The notes under the pieces were generated by a model. The model saw nothing but the letters and a program-made list of their open reading frames with translations, ran no database searches and had not been told where the DNA came from. DNA of 64,000 nucleotides from an uncultured Acidimicrobiia bacterium (GTDB lineage: Bacteria > Actinomycetota > Acidimicrobiia > Spongiisociales > Spongiisociaceae), in contig OY282370.1 of NCBI GenBank assembly GCA_958295745.1, forward strand, positions 1,421,724 to 1,485,723. The letters are read 5' to 3'. The position numbers and the translations under genes were made by a program. Of this stretch, positions 17,801-25,098 are shown one piece after another. Every line of letters starts with the position of its first letter. The first letter of the stretch is position 1.

Positions 17801-18432
17801 CCCTCAACGAAGGATGCCTCAAGCCGATCACCCTCGTGCTGCCGAAGAACTCCATGATCAACCCGGAATACCCCGCCGCGGTGATCGCCGGCAACGTCGA
17901 GACCAGCCAGCAGATGGTGGACACCCTGTTCGGCGCCCTGGGGGTGGTGGCCGGATCCCAGGGCACCATGAACAACTTCATCTGGGGCAACGACCGTTAC
18001 CAGTACTACGAGACCATCTGCGGCGGGGCGGGGGCCACCCCCCGGCGGGCCGGGCGCAGCGCGGTGCACACCCACATGACCAACTCCCGCCTGACCGACC
18101 CCGAAGTACTGGAGTGGCGGTTCCCGGTCCGCCTGGACAGCTTCGAGGTGCGGCGGGGTTCGGGGGGCCGGGGCCGGTTCGACGGGGGCGACGGTGCGGT
18201 GCGGAGGGTCCGGTTCGGCGAGGACATGACCGTCAACATCCTGTCCTCCCGCCGGGTGGTCGCCCCCTTCGGGGTGGACGGCGGCCGGCCCGGGTCGGTG
18301 GGCCGCAACCGGGTGCTGCGCGCCGACGGGCGGGTCGAGGAGCTGGGCGGCAACGCCCGGGCCGAGGTCGGACCGGACGACGTGGTGGAGATCGCCACCC
18401 CGGGGGGCGGCGGCTACGGACCGCCCGGATAG
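14803..18432 (+). CDS. 5-oxoprolinase-type hydantoinase HyuA-HyuB fusion
   Basis: This 1,209-aa cytosolic enzyme combines both hydantoinase/oxoprolinase halves. The N-terminal HyuA half (about 1-690) has the actin-like phosphate motifs DRGGTFTDVV (residues 18-27) and DMGGTSTDVS, used for ATP-driven activation of a lactam carbonyl. The C-terminal HyuB half begins near residue 703 (EIFNNLFMNIAEQMG) and includes APYNGGTHLPD and the RGHHADIGG segment. Length and the opening WQFWIDRGGTFTD match ATP-dependent 5-oxoprolinases, but related enzymes act on N-methylhydantoin or carbamoyl substrates. No allophanate-hydrolase-type PxpABC genes are present. It is probably co-transcribed with the phosphotriesterase-like gene 65 nt upstream. 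Confidence 0.87.
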   Translation: MSTEETTTPAAGWQFWIDRGGTFTDVVARTPGGEVLVGKLLSDNPRHYPDAAIEGIRRLLEQTGIDAPIESVKMGTTVATNALLERRGEPTVLVTTKGFEDALVIGYQTRPDLFELDIELPEMLYESVIEVDERIGARGEVIAPLDEAALEAALAAVRAGGIDSAAISFMHGYRHRRHEQRAAAIARRLGFGQVSVGHEVSPLMKLVARGDTTVVDAYLSPILRRYIEQVEHRLAPLSARPPRVMFMQSNGGLAGARTFQGKDALLSGPAGGVVGMVRTGLAAGYDRLIGFDMGGTSTDVSHYAGELERTYETEVAGVRVRAPMMLIHTVAAGGGSILHFDGRRLTVGPDSAGADPGPACYGNGGPLAITDCHLMMGRLQADLFPKVFGPGADQPLDAARTRDLFTSLSSAIAEAAGLPQAPEDAAEGFLAIAVENMANAIKKISVQRGYDVADYTLACFGGAAGQHACRVADSLGIGRVLSHPYAGVLSAFGIGLADVRVVRDRSVDAGLEEELLERLEADFEELASDGLAAMRAQGVEGERTEVVRRVRIRYRGSDTSLEVSAGPLPEVVEGFETAHMARFGFLSPETSLEVESIQVEVVGRSLEVPLGLPPSASGEPAPMSRYDTYAAGRWTSTPFYDRASIPAGHPIDGPAVIIEPTATVVVEPGWQAAVTASGDLVMERVSPLPRRASIGTDADPVRLEIFNNLFMNIAEQMGLVLENTAVSVNIKERLDFSCALFDPQGDLIANAPHMPVHLGSMSESIKSIIRDRGGPESMSPGDVYVMNAPYNGGTHLPDITVIKPVFDRAEESVIFYAATRGHHADIGGKTPGSAPADSTTVEEEGILIDNFTLVSEGKFQEQALRELLTSGPYPARSPHHNIADLKAQVAACEKGTAELRSVIDHYGLDVVHAYMVHIQNNAEESVRRVIDALSDSSFTGIMDDGRRIEVEIRVDRENRSAVVDFTGTSGIHPGNYNAPRAVAHAAVLYVFRCLVDAAIPLNEGCLKPITLVLPKNSMINPEYPAAVIAGNVETSQQMVDTLFGALGVVAGSQGTMNNFIWGNDRYQYYETICGGAGATPRRAGRSAVHTHMTNSRLTDPEVLEWRFPVRLDSFEVRRGSGGRGRFDGGDGAVRRVRFGEDMTVNILSSRRVVAPFGVDGGRPGSVGRNRVLRADGRVEELGGNARAEVGPDDVVEIATPGGGGYGPPG

Positions 18433-18483
18433 CTTTTCTTCGGCAGTTCCTCGTCGGCCGGTCGGGAAACCCCGCCGTCGTCT

Positions 18484-18954
18484 TCAGCCCGCCGCTCCGG
18501 AAGGACACCGGCGGGCGGCGCCGGTCTGGAGCAGCTGTCCGTAGGAGTCCACCCCCGGCGCCGATTCCGCGGCTCCCAGCAGGCCGGCCCGGGTCCGGGC
18601 TGCACGGGCGGCCGCCTCTTCGGACGACGCGCCGGGTTCCCAGGCGCCGCATACCTCCTCGATGTCGGCCAGCAGCTCCTCCTCGGTGAGTCCGGCGAAG
18701 AGGGTGCCCGAGGCCTCCGCCGCCAGCAGGTCCATTAGGTCCGGCGGCGGGGAATCAGCCTGCCCGCCGTTCTCGCCCGCCCCGTCCGGGTCCGGCGGGG
18801 CGGGGCACCAGGAACACTCCTCCACCTCGGGTGCGGCGGAGGCGGCGGACGGAACGGCTTCGCCGTCGGCGCTCCCTCGGCAGGCGGCCAGCGACAGGAG
18901 GGCGGCCAGGCTCCATACCGCGCCGCGAAAGCATCTCGACGAGAGGACTCTCAA
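18484..18954 (-). CDS. Small secreted lipoprotein of unknown function
   Basis: This 156-aa protein has an Arg-containing N-terminus, a hydrophobic core and lipobox LAAC (Cys25), so it should be anchored on the outer face of the cytoplasmic membrane. A low-complexity Pro/Asp/Gly linker (about 40-75) leads to a small Cys-containing domain (Cys in IEEVCGAWEP and in the final AARRCP). That domain resembles small actinobacterial secreted domains, but I do not recognise the family. It starts 13 nt after the CocE hydrolase stop and is probably co-transcribed with it. Confidence 0.6.
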   Translation of the reverse strand: MRVLSSRCFRGAVWSLAALLSLAACRGSADGEAVPSAASAAPEVEECSWCPAPPDPDGAGENGGQADSPPPDLMDLLAAEASGTLFAGLTEEELLADIEEVCGAWEPGASSEEAAARAARTRAGLLGAAESAPGVDSYGQLLQTGAARRCPSGAAG

Positions 18955-18967
18955 CGGGGGGCGGCTT

Positions 18968-20668
18968 TCAACGGGGGATCACCGGCAGCAGCACATGGCT
19001 GGGGCGCTCCCGGTCGTGGAACACCGTCTGGCGGGCGGGCTGCATCTCGGTTTCGTTCCACAGCTCCCCGCCCATGTTGGTGTTGCGGTCGAACCGGGGG
19101 AAGTTGCTGCTCGACACCTCCACCCGAAGCCGGTGGCCCGCCTTGAAGACCTGGCTGGTCTGCCACATGTCGATGGTGAACTCGTAGGGCACGCCCGGCG
19201 TCATCAGGGACGGTTCGGTTACCGAGTCCCGGTAGCGGGCGCGGCGGATCCCTTCGCATACGATGATCGAGCGCCCGTCGGGATGCACATCGCAGAGGAC
19301 GGCGGTGAAGTCGGTGTCGGGCGCCGAGCTGGATGCGTACAGCGTCATGGTTACCGGCCCGGTGACCTCCATATCCTGTTCGAGCGGGGCGCCGGTGAAG
19401 ACCAGGATGTCCGCCCGTTGCTGGAGCCGGGCGCGGTCCCTGGGGCCGGCGTTGTCGAGGATCACGTCGCATCCCCCCAGGGTCGGAACCGGATCGGCCG
19501 GGTCGTAGACGAACCGATCGGCGGGCTCGCCGCCCGGCGGGTCGAACGAGAGGCCGCCGTCGCCGTCCGCCGTCCGGGCCCCGCCTCCGCTGCGCAGGTA
19601 GAGGGGGCGGTATTCGGTCCGGGCCAGGGGCCATTCGTTCTCGTCCCGCCACACGGCGTCGCCCATCACGTAGATGCGCACCGGCGGCCGGTCGTCCATC
19701 CCGTTGTCGATTCCCTTGAGCCGCCGGTCGTACCAGTCGAGATGCAGTCCGGGCAGGTCGAAGCAGCCCCCCGGCCCCAGGTCGATGTCGCCGTTGCGGT
19801 CGGCCCGGTCGAGGTCGTGCGCCCACGGGCCGACGATGATGCGGGTCAGGCCCCGCGCCGCCGCCGACCCGCCCCCCTGCGAGAGCCCCGTATAGGTCTT
19901 CATGACCTCCCTGGACAGGTTGTCGTACCAGCCGGTGACGAAGCAGGCGGGCGCCTCGATCATCCCGTACTTGTCCTTGAGGCCGTAGGTCTGCCAAGAC
20001 TCGTCGAAGGTAGGATGGTCGAGGAACTTCCAGTAGGCGGGCCGGAAGATCCCCGTTACCGCCTCCCGCAGCGGCATGTGTCGGTAGAGGGCCTCCACAT
20101 CGAGGTATTCGAAGCTGGTGCAGTTCATCGTGCGCCGCCCGCTGTTGATGCCCCACACGAAGTTCTGCAGCTGGAGCACCCCTCCGTCCATCAGGAAATA
20201 GCCGAAGTTGTCCTCCTGGTTGCCCACCGGCATGATCCCCGCTAGGGCGGGGTGGCCCGACAGCGCCGCCTGCAGCTGGGTGAAGGCCACATAGGACTGC
20301 CCGAACATGCCGATGTTGCCGTCGCACCAAGACCGGGCGGCCAGCCAGGCGAGGGTGTCGGCCCCGTCGGCCGCCTCATGTACATAAGGTGCGAACCCGC
20401 CGCCCGATTCGTACCGCCCCCGGCAGTCCTGCATCACCGCCGCGTACCCGCCGTCGAGGAAGCGCGGCACCCACTCCTGCAGGTAGGCCAGATCGGTGCA
20501 CACCTCGCCGCTCTGCTTCCCGTAGATGGTGCGGCACAACAGGGTGGGGAACGGCCCCTTCCCCGGCGGGAGGTAGATATCGGACGACAGGTTCACCCCG
20601 TCCCGCATCGGTGTCATGACGTCGATCATCACCGACACCCCCGCCCGGACAGACTCTATAGAACTCAT
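18968..20668 (-). CDS. CocE/NonD-family alpha/beta-hydrolase (acyl esterase/amidase)
   Basis: This 566-aa hydrolase of the CocE/X-Pro dipeptidyl-peptidase S15 family has an alpha/beta-hydrolase catalytic domain (to about 330) and a C-terminal jelly-roll domain with the family-typical ending VSSSNFPRFDRN. The nucleophile is Ser125 in GMFGQSYVAF, and the histidine lies in IVGPWAHD. The ATG at 20668 is preceded by GGAGGGAGGGG; the longer frame to 21184 is an artefact that runs through the divergent gene. There is no signal peptide, so it acts in the cytosol. Substrate esters or amides are unknown. It is similar in layout and sequence to the paralogue at 37295. Confidence 0.85.
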   Translation of the reverse strand: MSSIESVRAGVSVMIDVMTPMRDGVNLSSDIYLPPGKGPFPTLLCRTIYGKQSGEVCTDLAYLQEWVPRFLDGGYAAVMQDCRGRYESGGGFAPYVHEAADGADTLAWLAARSWCDGNIGMFGQSYVAFTQLQAALSGHPALAGIMPVGNQEDNFGYFLMDGGVLQLQNFVWGINSGRRTMNCTSFEYLDVEALYRHMPLREAVTGIFRPAYWKFLDHPTFDESWQTYGLKDKYGMIEAPACFVTGWYDNLSREVMKTYTGLSQGGGSAAARGLTRIIVGPWAHDLDRADRNGDIDLGPGGCFDLPGLHLDWYDRRLKGIDNGMDDRPPVRIYVMGDAVWRDENEWPLARTEYRPLYLRSGGGARTADGDGGLSFDPPGGEPADRFVYDPADPVPTLGGCDVILDNAGPRDRARLQQRADILVFTGAPLEQDMEVTGPVTMTLYASSSAPDTDFTAVLCDVHPDGRSIIVCEGIRRARYRDSVTEPSLMTPGVPYEFTIDMWQTSQVFKAGHRLRVEVSSSNFPRFDRNTNMGGELWNETEMQPARQTVFHDRERPSHVLLPVIPR

Positions 20669-20813
20669 ATCCCCTCCCTCCGGCGGTCTCCGGCCCGGTC
20701 TGGGAACGGTAGCCGGACCGCCCTCCGCGGCATCGGGAACCCGCCGGGAAGGTGTACCGTGATGCCGACGAGCGCGGCGCGGGCGGCTTGCGGCGCGGCG
20801 AATGGAGGCCGGA

Positions 20814-21710
20814 ATGATCATCGATACGCATGTATGGCTCTCGAAGCCGGAACACTGGGGCGGCCAGGACATGATGGACGACGCCATGTACAAGGCCGGC
20901 TGGGCGGCCCGCGGCCTGGGGACGAAGACCGGGCTCACCAAGGGGACTAACGCCGAGCAGATGGTGGAGATCATGGACGAGGCCGGGGTGGACAAGGCCG
21001 TCTGCCACGCGGTGAAGGTGCCGGCCCTCGACACCCACGTCCCTTCGGAGTGGGTGGCGGCCGAGTGCGCCAAGTTCCCCGACCGGCTCATCCCGATGGG
21101 CAGCGTGGACCTGCTCGGAGGTCTGGCCTCCCTCCGGGAGATGGAGGAGATCACCGCCATGGGGTCGGTCGGCATGAAGATCACCCCGGCGCCCAGCTAC
21201 GGCATGGCCCTCAACGACGAGCGCCTGATGCCGATCTACGAGAAGGCGGCCGAGCTGGGGATGATCATCCAGGTGCACACCGGCTGGTCCGGGTACGGAC
21301 GGCTGGCCCTGCAGCATCCCATCCTCCTGGACGATGTGTCGGTGCGCTTCCCGGAGCTGAAGCTGATCGTGGTCCACGCCGGGGAGAACTACTACGAAGA
21401 AGTCGTGATGATGATGCTCAAGAACCCCAACATGTACGCGGGCACCGGATGGTGGGGTTTCCTCCAGCCATTGGAGACCAACGTGCGGTTCCTGAAGTAC
21501 GCCAAACACTTCATGGTGCTGGACAAGTGCCTGTGGGGCACCGACAACTTCGACTGCCGGGAGGACGTGCCCTACACCAGGTCCTTCCCGCGGTTGGCCC
21601 GGGAGCTCAACATCGCCCCCGGCCTGCCGGACCTCACCGACGAGGACATCGACGCCTACCTGGGGGGCAACGCCGCCCGGCTGCTCGGCCTCGACGACCA
21701 AGACGGCTGA
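20814..21710 (+). CDS. Amidohydrolase-2 family hydrolase/decarboxylase
   Basis: This 298-aa TIM-barrel protein of the amidohydrolase-related (PF04909) family is typical of ACMS decarboxylase-like and lactone/amide hydrolases. It has IIDTHVW at the N-terminus (usually HxH; here DTHVW keeps one His), QVHTGWSG and VVHAGENYYEE mid-barrel, and WGTDNFD with the catalytic Asp near the C-terminus. Start 20814 has GGAGG five bases upstream, better than the in-frame ATG at 20802. It is divergent from the CocE gene across 145 bp and is followed 19 nt later by the PLP-enzyme gene. Confidence 0.82.
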   Translation: MIIDTHVWLSKPEHWGGQDMMDDAMYKAGWAARGLGTKTGLTKGTNAEQMVEIMDEAGVDKAVCHAVKVPALDTHVPSEWVAAECAKFPDRLIPMGSVDLLGGLASLREMEEITAMGSVGMKITPAPSYGMALNDERLMPIYEKAAELGMIIQVHTGWSGYGRLALQHPILLDDVSVRFPELKLIVVHAGENYYEEVVMMMLKNPNMYAGTGWWGFLQPLETNVRFLKYAKHFMVLDKCLWGTDNFDCREDVPYTRSFPRLARELNIAPGLPDLTDEDIDAYLGGNAARLLGLDDQDG

Positions 21711-21729
21711 TACGGAATCCGTTCGGTCC

Positions 21730-22872
21730 ATGGCCGGATCCGCAGCCGGCCCTCGGCGCCGCCGGTTGCCGCCCCCGGGTACTCCCGAGGCGGACCTGGA
21801 CACCCCGGCCCTGGTGGTGGACCTCGACGCCTTCGAACGAAACCTCGACCGCATGTCCGAGGCGGCCGGGAAGGCCGGGGTCGCCCTCCGTCCGCACGCC
21901 AAGACCCACAAGAGCATCGCGGTAGCCCGTCTCCAGATCGAGCGGGGCGCGGCGGGGGTCTGCGTCCAGACCGTCTGGGAGGCGGAGGTCATGGCGGCGG
22001 GCGGTATCCGGGACATCTTCCTGACGAACGAGGTGGTCGGGGCCGGGAAGCTGGAACGGGCGGCCCGGCTGGCCCGTGAGGTGACCCTGGCGGTCTGCGT
22101 GGACGACCCCGGCAACCTGGATGAGCTGGGCCGCGCCGCCCGCCGCGCCGGCGCCGTCGTAAGGGTGATGGTCGAGATGAACAACGCCGATTACCGGGCC
22201 GGCGCACCGCCGGGGGAACCGCTGCTCCGGCTGGCAGTCCAGGCGAACGACACCCCCTCAGTCGATTTCTTGGGTCTACAGGCCTACAACGGGGCCGGCC
22301 AGCACATCAGCGGCTATCCGGCTCGGCTGGCCTCCTACCGGCGGCTCGCCGCTTTGGTGGAGGAGAATATCGACATGCTGGCCCGGCGCGGCGTCCACTG
22401 CCGGGTGGTGAGCGGCGCCGGTACGGGCACCTACGAGCTCGAGGCGGCCTCCGGCGTCTTCAACGAGATCCAGCCGGGCAGCTACGTATTCATGGATGCG
22501 GGCTATCTCGCCAACCGCGACCGGTCGGGGGCGCCCTTCCGCGATTTCGAGGTGAGCCTCTACGTCCTGACGACGGTGATGAGCCGCAGCGCCGGCGCCG
22601 TACTGGTGGACGCCGGGCTAAAGGCCGTCTCCCTGGGCAACGGTCCGCCCCTCGTGCGGGGCGCCCGAGCCCTCTATACCCTGCACACGCGGTTGGCCGA
22701 CGAGCACGGAGTGCTGATGCCCGACAACGGGGGCGACCTCCCGCCGCTCGGTGAACAGGTCCGCCTGATCCCGGTCAACTGCGACCCCACGGTCAACCTC
22801 TACGACCACCTAATCGGCTTGCGCAACGGACGGGTGGAGACCGTATGGACCGTCGACGCCCGCGGCTACTGA
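21730..22872 (+). CDS. DSD1-family PLP enzyme (D-threonine/beta-hydroxyaspartate aldolase-like)
   Basis: This 380-aa fold-type III PLP enzyme has an alanine-racemase-like barrel with the Schiff-base lysine K58 in RPHAKTHKS and a C-terminal DSD domain. Relatives are D-threonine aldolase, D-serine dehydratase and 3-hydroxy-D-aspartate aldolase. The C-terminal metal site normally reads HCDPTVN or a related His-Cys/Asp pair. Here it is NCDPTVNLYD, so the histidine is replaced by Asn, which may change metal dependence or the reaction. The ATG at 21730 lacks an obvious ribosome binding site; another start a little downstream cannot be excluded. It probably forms an operon with the amidohydrolase. 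Confidence 0.82.
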   Translation: MAGSAAGPRRRRLPPPGTPEADLDTPALVVDLDAFERNLDRMSEAAGKAGVALRPHAKTHKSIAVARLQIERGAAGVCVQTVWEAEVMAAGGIRDIFLTNEVVGAGKLERAARLAREVTLAVCVDDPGNLDELGRAARRAGAVVRVMVEMNNADYRAGAPPGEPLLRLAVQANDTPSVDFLGLQAYNGAGQHISGYPARLASYRRLAALVEENIDMLARRGVHCRVVSGAGTGTYELEAASGVFNEIQPGSYVFMDAGYLANRDRSGAPFRDFEVSLYVLTTVMSRSAGAVLVDAGLKAVSLGNGPPLVRGARALYTLHTRLADEHGVLMPDNGGDLPPLGEQVRLIPVNCDPTVNLYDHLIGLRNGRVETVWTVDARGY

Positions 22873-22910
22873 GACGAACATCGATTTCTCGAAAAGCGCG
22901 GGCGGCGGAC

Positions 22911-23173
22911 GTTGACCCTGATTTTTCATGGCCGGGGTGTTGGGGCGGCAACAGTCGTCGAGCAACCTATGACCTGGGATTACCCGGTCGTAACAACACG
23001 CCTGCCTCGGTTGGAGTGTTACCCGGCGGGGTGAAGGGAACAGTACGCGTCCCCCCGGGGATGCAAGAGACGCGGGCAACGGGTCAGGCCGCTCAGGCCG
23101 AACACATCCACATCTCGCAACCGGCAGCCCCTGCCCGCCCTAACCGAAATTTCAATGAACAATCAGGGTTAGG
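22911..23173. repeat. MITE-like element, copy B (263 bp)
   Basis: Its ends are 21-nt inverted repeats matching at 16 positions by hand alignment: 22911-22931 reads GTTGACCCTGATTTTTCATGG, less its last base in family comparisons, and the minus strand of 23153-23173 reads CCTAACCCTGATTGTTCAT before diverging. There is no transposase inside. The left end is shared with the element at 103-283. This suggests a non-autonomous element mobilised by a transposase elsewhere. Confidence 0.5.
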
Positions 23174-23416
23174 AGAGCGGGGGAGGCCGCACGCCCCGCG
23201 GTATCTGGTTTCCGCCAAGGGGAGAAGAAAGGCAGGCGGAGCAACCGCCGGAGTCCGTTCTGCCCATATCCGGATGACCTGCCGGACAGGTCGAGCGGGT
23301 TCTCGAGGCGGGCGGCCCCCGGTATGAAAGGGGCGTCCCGCCGACCCCTGCCAGGCCCGGCCTACCGAGCGCCGTCCGGTATCTCCCGGAGTCTGTTTTC
23401 CCGAAAGCCGGTTCCC

Positions 23417-23484
23417 GCCCCCAGCCTGTTTTTCGCGTTCTCCCGCCGAAAATCTCCGGCTTCGCCGGGCCCAGCCCCCGCCGC
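23417..23484 (-). repeat. GC-rich dispersed repeat, copy 1
   Basis: Read on the minus strand this shares GCGGGGG, then an optional C, then TGGGCCCGGCGAAGCCGG, and about 25 nt further on CGCGAAAAAC, with the copy at 53791-53853. A third, more divergent copy lies at 39222-39281. All three lie outside genes. Confidence 0.45.
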
Positions 23485-23916
23485 CGATCCACCGTCTTCG
23501 GGCCGCCGGGGGCGTCGTTCGCCCGCCCGTGCCCCGATCCGTCTCAGCACAGCAAGTTTCGCGCTCCGACCCTTTCTCGTTCCTCGTCTGCAGGCCGGAA
23601 TGACCTGGGCGGGGCGCTCGTCCGTTCGCCGCGGTCCGGAACCGCCGCGATGTCTGTTCCTATCTTTATATCGAAAAACTGAGACAACGTCTAGACCCTT
23701 GTTGCCCCACACCGCCTATTTTCTAGAAAAACGGTGACGCCCCCCGCCTCCGCACCCGAAGGTGTTGCTCCACCTGCCCCGTCCCCGGTTGTAGCGTACG
23801 GTCTATGGTGCCGGTCTATCCGGTGAGAGGCAGGAGTCCGGCGGGGGCCGAGCCTGTTGCGTATACGCAGGCGGGGTGCATGTACGGGCCCTGGCAGCGT
23901 CAGTGGAGGTGAAGGC

Positions 23917-25098
23917 GTGAAACAGGAGGAGGTCCGGGGGCTGTTCCCGGTGCTGGCCGAGCGGGCCTACCTGTTCAGCGGCGGCCTGGCCCCGGTCTCG
24001 ATTCCCACCCGGGCGGCCGTCGAGCGCTTCGTGGACGAGGTCACCTACGACCCCAACAGCCGGTACGACCGGCTCGACGAGGAATACCGCCGGGCGCAGA
24101 ACCTGTTCGCCCCCCTCATCGGGGCCGCTCCCGAAGAGGTGTTGATCACCGACAGCACCGGGGCCGGATCCAGCCTGGCGGTGGAAATACTCGACGGATT
24201 TCCCGGCGACAACGTGGTTTTCGATCACCTGACCTACCCTTCCTCGGTGTATCCCTGGATGCTTCCGGGCCGCGACTCCATAGAGCGGCGCTTCGTAGCT
24301 CCTCGAGACGGCGCTGTTCACATCGACGACTTGGCCGAGGCGGTGGACGACCGCACCATCGCGGTCAGCGTGTCGCATGTCTGCCATATGACAGGGTTCC
24401 GCCACGACCTGGAGGCCTTGGGTGCCTTGTGCGCCGATCATGGCGCTGCTCTGGTGGTGGACGCCATGCAGTCGGCGGGTGCGGTGCGGATCGATGTGCG
24501 GAGGTGGGGGGTACATTTCCTGGCCTGCGGCGCCATGAAGTGGCTGCTGGGATCGGCCGGGGTCGGATTCCTCTACATAGACCGGCGCTACCTCGACCGG
24601 CTGCCGCCCAGGGCGGGTATATCCGGAGTCCGATACGAGGCGGACACCCCGCCCTGGACCATGCCGCCGCCCAAACCCGGCGCCGACCGGTTCCGCCTCG
24701 GCGCCCCTCCCCTTCTGGGGCTGGCCGCCACCACCCCCGGACTCGAGATCCTGACCGGCGCCGGAATGGCCGAGGTGGAGCGCCGCGTGCTGGATCTGGC
24801 CGGTTACTGCATCGCCGGGCTGGTTTCCCGCGGCCTCGATCTCTACACCTCGGCGGATCCGGCCAGGAGAGCGGGGATCGTGGCTGTCCGCATGGACCGG
24901 CCCGGGGAGGTGTGCGATCTGATGAGGCGGCGGGGCGTGGACGTGTGGCACTACGGGAATATGCTCCGGGTGGATCCCCACGTGTTCAACAACCGGGGTG
25001 ACATAGACCGGTTCCTGGCTGTGATCGACGAGGCGGGGAACGGCGGATGCCGCCGAAGCCGACCGCGGAAGCCGACAGGACACAGGAGGACGAGATGA
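23917..25098 (+). CDS. Class V aminotransferase-fold PLP enzyme
   Basis: This 393-aa fold-type I PLP enzyme is of the class V aminotransferase/cysteine desulfurase/kynureninase group. Asp182 in VVDAMQSAG pairs with the pyridine nitrogen, and the Schiff-base lysine is K208 in CGAMKWLLG. The GTG start at 23917 follows GGAGG by seven bases; the upstream frame from 23857 is not conserved in character. It could be a lyase or an aminotransferase acting on an amino acid; nothing in the neighbourhood marks iron-sulfur assembly, so NifS/SufS function is unlikely. Its stop overlaps the ATG of the CocE hydrolase (ATGA), which argues for a shared pathway. Confidence 0.84.
   Translation: MKQEEVRGLFPVLAERAYLFSGGLAPVSIPTRAAVERFVDEVTYDPNSRYDRLDEEYRRAQNLFAPLIGAAPEEVLITDSTGAGSSLAVEILDGFPGDNVVFDHLTYPSSVYPWMLPGRDSIERRFVAPRDGAVHIDDLAEAVDDRTIAVSVSHVCHMTGFRHDLEALGALCADHGAALVVDAMQSAGAVRIDVRRWGVHFLACGAMKWLLGSAGVGFLYIDRRYLDRLPPRAGISGVRYEADTPPWTMPPPKPGADRFRLGAPPLLGLAATTPGLEILTGAGMAEVERRVLDLAGYCIAGLVSRGLDLYTSADPARRAGIVAVRMDRPGEVCDLMRRRGVDVWHYGNMLRVDPHVFNNRGDIDRFLAVIDEAGNGGCRRSRPRKPTGHRRTR

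Larger units (their letters stand above)
22873..23916. other. Long intergenic region with repeat elements
   Basis: I find no supported gene in about 1 kb. Open frames here are Arg/Pro-rich and lack ribosome binding sites. It contains a 263-bp inverted-repeat element (22911-23173), one copy of a GC-rich dispersed repeat (23417-23484), and a perfect palindrome TTTTCTAGAAAA (23719-23730) in an AT-richer patch that may be part of the promoter of the class V aminotransferase gene. Confidence 0.5.

Noticed and set aside
23324-23737. 137-aa plus-strand frame in the long intergenic region
   Set aside because: The product is Pro/Arg/Ser-rich, has no ribosome binding site, and overlaps the dispersed GC-rich repeat.
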